This document shows positions 60,343-64,000 of a stretch of 64,000 nt of DNA, piece by piece (within the stretch, counting starts at the first letter, position 1; each line of letters begins with the position of its first letter). Made by a program: the position numbers and the translations under genes. The notes under the pieces were generated by a model, which was not told where the DNA came from, made no database searches, and worked only from the letters and a program-made list of their open reading frames with translations. The stretch is from Apophysomyces variabilis (lineage: Eukaryota; Mucoromycota; Mucoromycetes; Mucorales; Mucoraceae), in assembly GCA_002749535.1 (NCBI GenBank), contig MZZL01000409.1:2310160-2374159 (forward strand), read 5' to 3'.

Positions 60343-63300
60343 ATGAATGCTCAACTATTGCACGTTCAGCGTGCATTAACCCGTCTACCACGCACACGTT
60401 ATCGAACGACACTGGTATTAGGTTCTCAGATAGCGCCGCTGACAACTTCTTATCGAACCCCCCGAGCATACCATCACTTGATCCAAAATGCACCGCTTCT
60501 ACAACATTCTGGACGGGCACGCGCATTTTCGCATGTTGCTCCCTTGGCTTTGCATAGCCAAGTACGAACTATAAAATTCTGGGGTGCTATCCCTCGACTG
60601 GCTGTCTCAGCCGTTCGATTGCCTGCCATTCTTGCAGGCACCACAGCTGCAGGTGTGACCCTTGCAAACAACAAGCTTCAGGGTAAGCAGCACAGATAAG
60701 CAATTCCGTACTTAAGAATCACTTGGTTAGATTTGGCTGAAAGAGGCTCGAACTTGATGCGCGACGGAATCCATGAGGTGCAGAATTTGTTTGGTCAATT
60801 ACAGGAAACAGCGGATAAGATCGACATCTCCATTCCCGAATTCCATCTACGTGTGCCAGCTGCGCTAAAAGACTTCCTTGCAACTGCAAGTGGGTCAAAA
60901 AAAACATCTACCACGCATACTTTCAGAGACCCTGAATCAATAGAGCAAGAACGAGCGAAAGCTGAGGAGAAAGAAAGTAAAGGGGAAGATAAGCAAGGTG
61001 GCGGTGACCCGGAATCTTCTAATACAGCAGCAGCCGTTGTCGCTGCTGCCGCTGCTGTGACACTCGCCTCGGACTCGGAAGAGAAAGAAAAGAAAACGAA
61101 CAGAACGTCTAGTATATCCGCGCACGATGAGCAATTGATGATGTTGACGAAGAAACTTATCGAGATTCGAAGTATTCTGATGTCGATCGACCATAACGAG
61201 ACACTGAAACTACCGAGTATTGTGGTCATTGGTTCCCAGAGCTCTGGTAAAAGTTCCGTTTTGGAGGCTATTGTTGGCCATGAATTCTTGCCAAAGTAAG
61301 TAATGGCATTGCGTCAGGGAAAAAAAGAGCTGTCAAACTCAATAGGAGGATAATAGGGGTTCTAATATGGTTACGCGACGTCCTATCGAACTAACATTAA
61401 TCCATACCCCGGGTGAAGAGGAGGAATATGGCGAATTCCCAGCATTAGGACTAGGAAAAATGCACGACTTTAAAAAAATACAAAAGACCTTGGTTGACAT
61501 GAACCTAGCGGTATCTGAGGAGGAGTGTGTCTCGGAAAAACCGATTGAGCTGAGAGTGTATTCACCCAACGTGCCTGATTTGACACTTATCGATCTTCCC
61601 GGTTATATCCAAATCTCGAACAAAAATCAACCCGATACCCTAAAGTCCAAGATTGAAGATTTATGCGAGAAGTATATCCGAGGGCCCAACATTATCCTGG
61701 CTGTTTGCGCTGCTAATGTAGATTTGGCCAATTCCCCTGCGCTTCGAGCAAGCCGAAAATGTGACCCACTAGGGCTACGAACGATTGGTGTGATTACCAA
61801 GATGGATCTTGTGCCTCCTGAGACAGGTGCAGCTGTTTTACATAATGCAGATTATCCACTCCATCTGGGTTATATTGGCGTGGTGTGCAAGGCGCCCGAG
61901 AATTCTAATGGAAACATGACGAATGCTCTTCTGCGCAATGAGGAGGCCTTCTTCCGTGACCATTTTATCTATAATCAGCGGGACATACAAGTCGGGACAG
62001 CGACTTTGAGAAACAAGTTGATGAACGTGCTGGAACAGAGTATGGGCAAATCATTGTATAGCATTGTTGATGCTGTTCAGCGTGAATTAGAGGAAGCGAG
62101 ATATCAATTTAATGTTCAGGTAAAGGGTGGCTATAGAATAAGTCTTTTTTAACGTTGCTTTTATCTAACCTTGCTTTTCAGTATAACAATCGTAAAATGA
62201 CGGCCGAGTCTTATGTGGCGGAAACCATGGATTCCTTGAAACACAATTTTAAGGATCTCGCAAATAACTTTGGGAAGCCGCAAGTTCGTCATGAAGTGAG
62301 GACGATGTTAGAGCAACGTGTCCTTGACATATGCGCGGAGCAGTATTGGCTGGATCCCAAAATAGCTGAACTTCCCAAAAGCACGTCTGATGACATTTAC
62401 TGGCTCTACAAGATCGATTTAGCCTCAGCAGCTCTGACCAAGAGCGGTATCGGTCGGTCAACAACGCAACTCGTTGTTGATGTATTACTTAGTAATATGG
62501 AGAGATTGGCCAATGCAGAACCGTTTACTTTCCATCCTGAAACAAGGAAGCAAATCATGAATTTTACCAGTGAGATTTTGCGAACTAAGTTCTTAACCAC
62601 AAGTGATCAAGTTGAAAACACAATTAAGCCGTACAAATACGAGGTATTACACAATATTCTCACCAGACTTTGTCTGCTGACGCGTCCATAGGTTGAGGTG
62701 ACCGATATTGAGTGGGCTGAAGGAGTCAAACGCTCGATTGCTTTATTGGAGAAAGAGTTGGAAATGTGTGACCAGGCAGCACAAGCAATCAAGAATAGCG
62801 TTGGCAAAAGGAAATTAAAGGGGGCGATCAATTATTTATTGGATACCGAACGTGAGGATAATCGACGACAAGAGCGAGTGCGTCAGATGGCTGAGGAAGG
62901 TTTCGGGTCGCACGAAGAGGTATTTTCGCCGGAGGATGAAGAAGCGGTCAAACCGTTCTATAATCCACGTCTTTTGGAGAAGGCAAAGGAGGCATTGTTC
63001 CTACGTGACCGGGCAATGATTCTCAAGTACCGGATTGCTGCTTTGAAGAGTCGGCAATGTAAATCTGCAGAAAACAAGCAATACTGTCCTGAGGCATTTT
63101 TGAATGTGATTGCTGAAAAATTAACTTATACCGTAAGGGCAACAAGAGCGCGATCATACGGGATTTAACTTTTTAACATCTAATTTTTCCAGGCTGTTAT
63201 GTTTATCCAAGTGGAATTACTTAATGAGTTCTTTTTCCAATTTCCACGAGAAGTGGATAATCGATTGGTCTATGAGATGAATCGCAAGCAAATCCAACAG

Positions 63301-63450
63301 TTTGCAAGGGAGAATCCACCTATCCAGAAACATTTGGACCTTCAAGAACGAAAGATGAAACTAGAAGAAGTCATGGACAAACTTAATTATCTCGTCAAAC
63401 GTCAGGCAGATAGACAAGCAAGATCCAAAACGGGAACATATAGCTCATAA
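60343..63450 (+). CDS. MGM1: Mitochondrial dynamin-like GTPase Mgm1/OPA1
   Basis: Exons 60343-60682, 60731-61295, 61357-62119, 62182-62643, 62692-63132 and 63193-63450 give 942 aa. Mgm1 fuses inner mitochondrial membranes. The N-terminus is Arg-rich ([20 protein letters not shown]), followed by a hydrophobic stretch near residue 95 ([19 protein letters not shown]), which fits the presequence plus inner-membrane anchor. A Lys/Glu-rich linker and a short poly-Ala run come next. GTPase motifs: [13 protein letters not shown] (P-loop), [15 protein letters not shown] (switch 1), LIDLPG (G3) and TKMD (G4). The middle and GED-type stalk ends [21 protein letters not shown] rhomboid cleavage site is not identifiable by eye. 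Confidence 0.95.
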
Positions 63451-63786
63451 CCCTTTCGTCTTTTTTTTTGTTTTGCAAAATAACTACAATACCCACCCCT
63501 CTTCCTTTCTGTAATCTAGTATATAAAACTGCGCGTTGAATGGAACTGGATTTTTGTTTTGATGGATACGGATCACCATGACGTCGTTGCCTGATTAACC
63601 GGAGATGCAAGCGGAATGTGATTTTCCCGCTCTGAGACAGGGAAAATTGACCCTGAATGGCAAAATTACGCTTTATTTTGCCCAATCAATAAAGAGGACT
63701 TCTCTATGAAAATATTAAAAAAGAGGGAGAAAAGAGGTGATCGCTTCGCTTTTTCTTACTTTCCTCTTTTCACACGCTTTTCCTTT
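63451..63786. other. Intergenic, no gene recognised
   Basis: Contains the MGM1 3' UTR and, at about 63755-63785, a CT-rich leader for the next gene. Confidence 0.4.
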
Positions 63787-64000
63787 ATGCGACTGTTAAA
63801 ATCTGCTTTTCACCGGGATCGGTCTGACGCATCATCCTCTTTATCCTCTACCCAGAATACGGAAGAATCCGGTCTATACCGTAGACCACAGTCTTCTTCT
63901 ACCAGTAGCGAAAGTGTAACAGCTCGTAGCCCGCGTCTCCAATTCCACACAGATGGTTCCCACACACATCACTTGAAACGACAATCTGCTGGTTTGTTAT
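63787..64000 (+). CDS. 5' end of an unidentified gene (runs off the window)
   Basis: ATG 63787 opens 71 codons with no stop to the window end: MRLLKSAFHRDRSDASSSLS, then a Ser/Thr/Arg-rich low-complexity stretch. No domain is visible yet. The CT-rich leader, good start context and Ser-rich content suggest a real N-terminus, perhaps of a kinase or regulatory protein, but that is a guess. Confidence 0.5.
   Translation, partial: MRLLKSAFHRDRSDASSSLSSTQNTEESGLYRRPQSSSTSSESVTARSPRLQFHTDGSHTHHLKRQSAGLL

Noticed and set aside
60795..61229. 144-codon minus-strand ORF inside MGM1
   Set aside because: Antisense shadow of the Glu/Lys/Ala-rich linker; the plus-strand frame is conserved Mgm1.

Overview
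The window is nuclear DNA of an early-diverging filamentous fungus, most likely Mucoromycota (Mucorales-like). Genes are compact and very intron-rich. Most introns are 44-100 nt GT-AG introns with tiny exons between them, intergenic DNA is AT-rich, and degenerate IS630/Tc1-type transposons are scattered through it. The gene set is eukaryotic: Rpb6, TRAPP Bet3, ARF, PKA, Brl1/Brr6, Mgm1, GRR1-like, RPL7 and RPL10A. The phylum is inferred from style and gene content; no marker gene was compared.

Layout. 1-482: one copy of a dispersed repeat. 645-3965: a 19-exon thioredoxin-domain (SPATA20/YyaL) gene containing three microexons of 7, 11 and 7 nt. 4737-4808: tRNA-Lys(CUU). 5655-7022: an AT-rich element with terminal inverted repeats and subterminal TTCCACC clusters. 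8643-13687: prolidase, a small unknown protein, glutamine synthetase and RPB6. 16094-17819: an intact 9-exon gene of unknown family with a D...ExK motif. 18000-22860: a transposon graveyard with a possible tyrosine-recombinase remnant, two broken IS630/Tc1-like transposases and the second repeat copy. 22895-39348: MTQ1/HemK methyltransferase, carboxypeptidase Y, a membrane protein, BET3, COA5/PET191, methylcrotonyl-CoA carboxylase beta, a secreted protein, ARF and RPL7. 39778-51223: DEAD-box helicase DBP9, Brl1/Brr6, a small proline-rich protein, an EI24/RRT8-like membrane protein, the PKA catalytic subunit and a RAX1-like RGS protein. 51894-63450: PUS4/TruB, an F-box/LRR gene present twice around a 304-N gap, RPL10A and MGM1. 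The 5' end of another gene runs off the right edge.

The genes are dispersed housekeeping genes, not a cluster or operon. Several are mitochondrial (MCC beta, COA5, MTQ1, MGM1). I rebuilt exon structures by hand from splice signals, reading frame and conserved motifs. In nearly every case the summed exon length is a multiple of three. The exception is DBP9, which carries one extra base. No clear novel multi-gene system is visible. The most unusual items are the microexon gene, the inverted-repeat element, the D...ExK family gene, GC-AG introns in ARF and carboxypeptidase Y, and the exact GRR1 duplication across an assembly gap.
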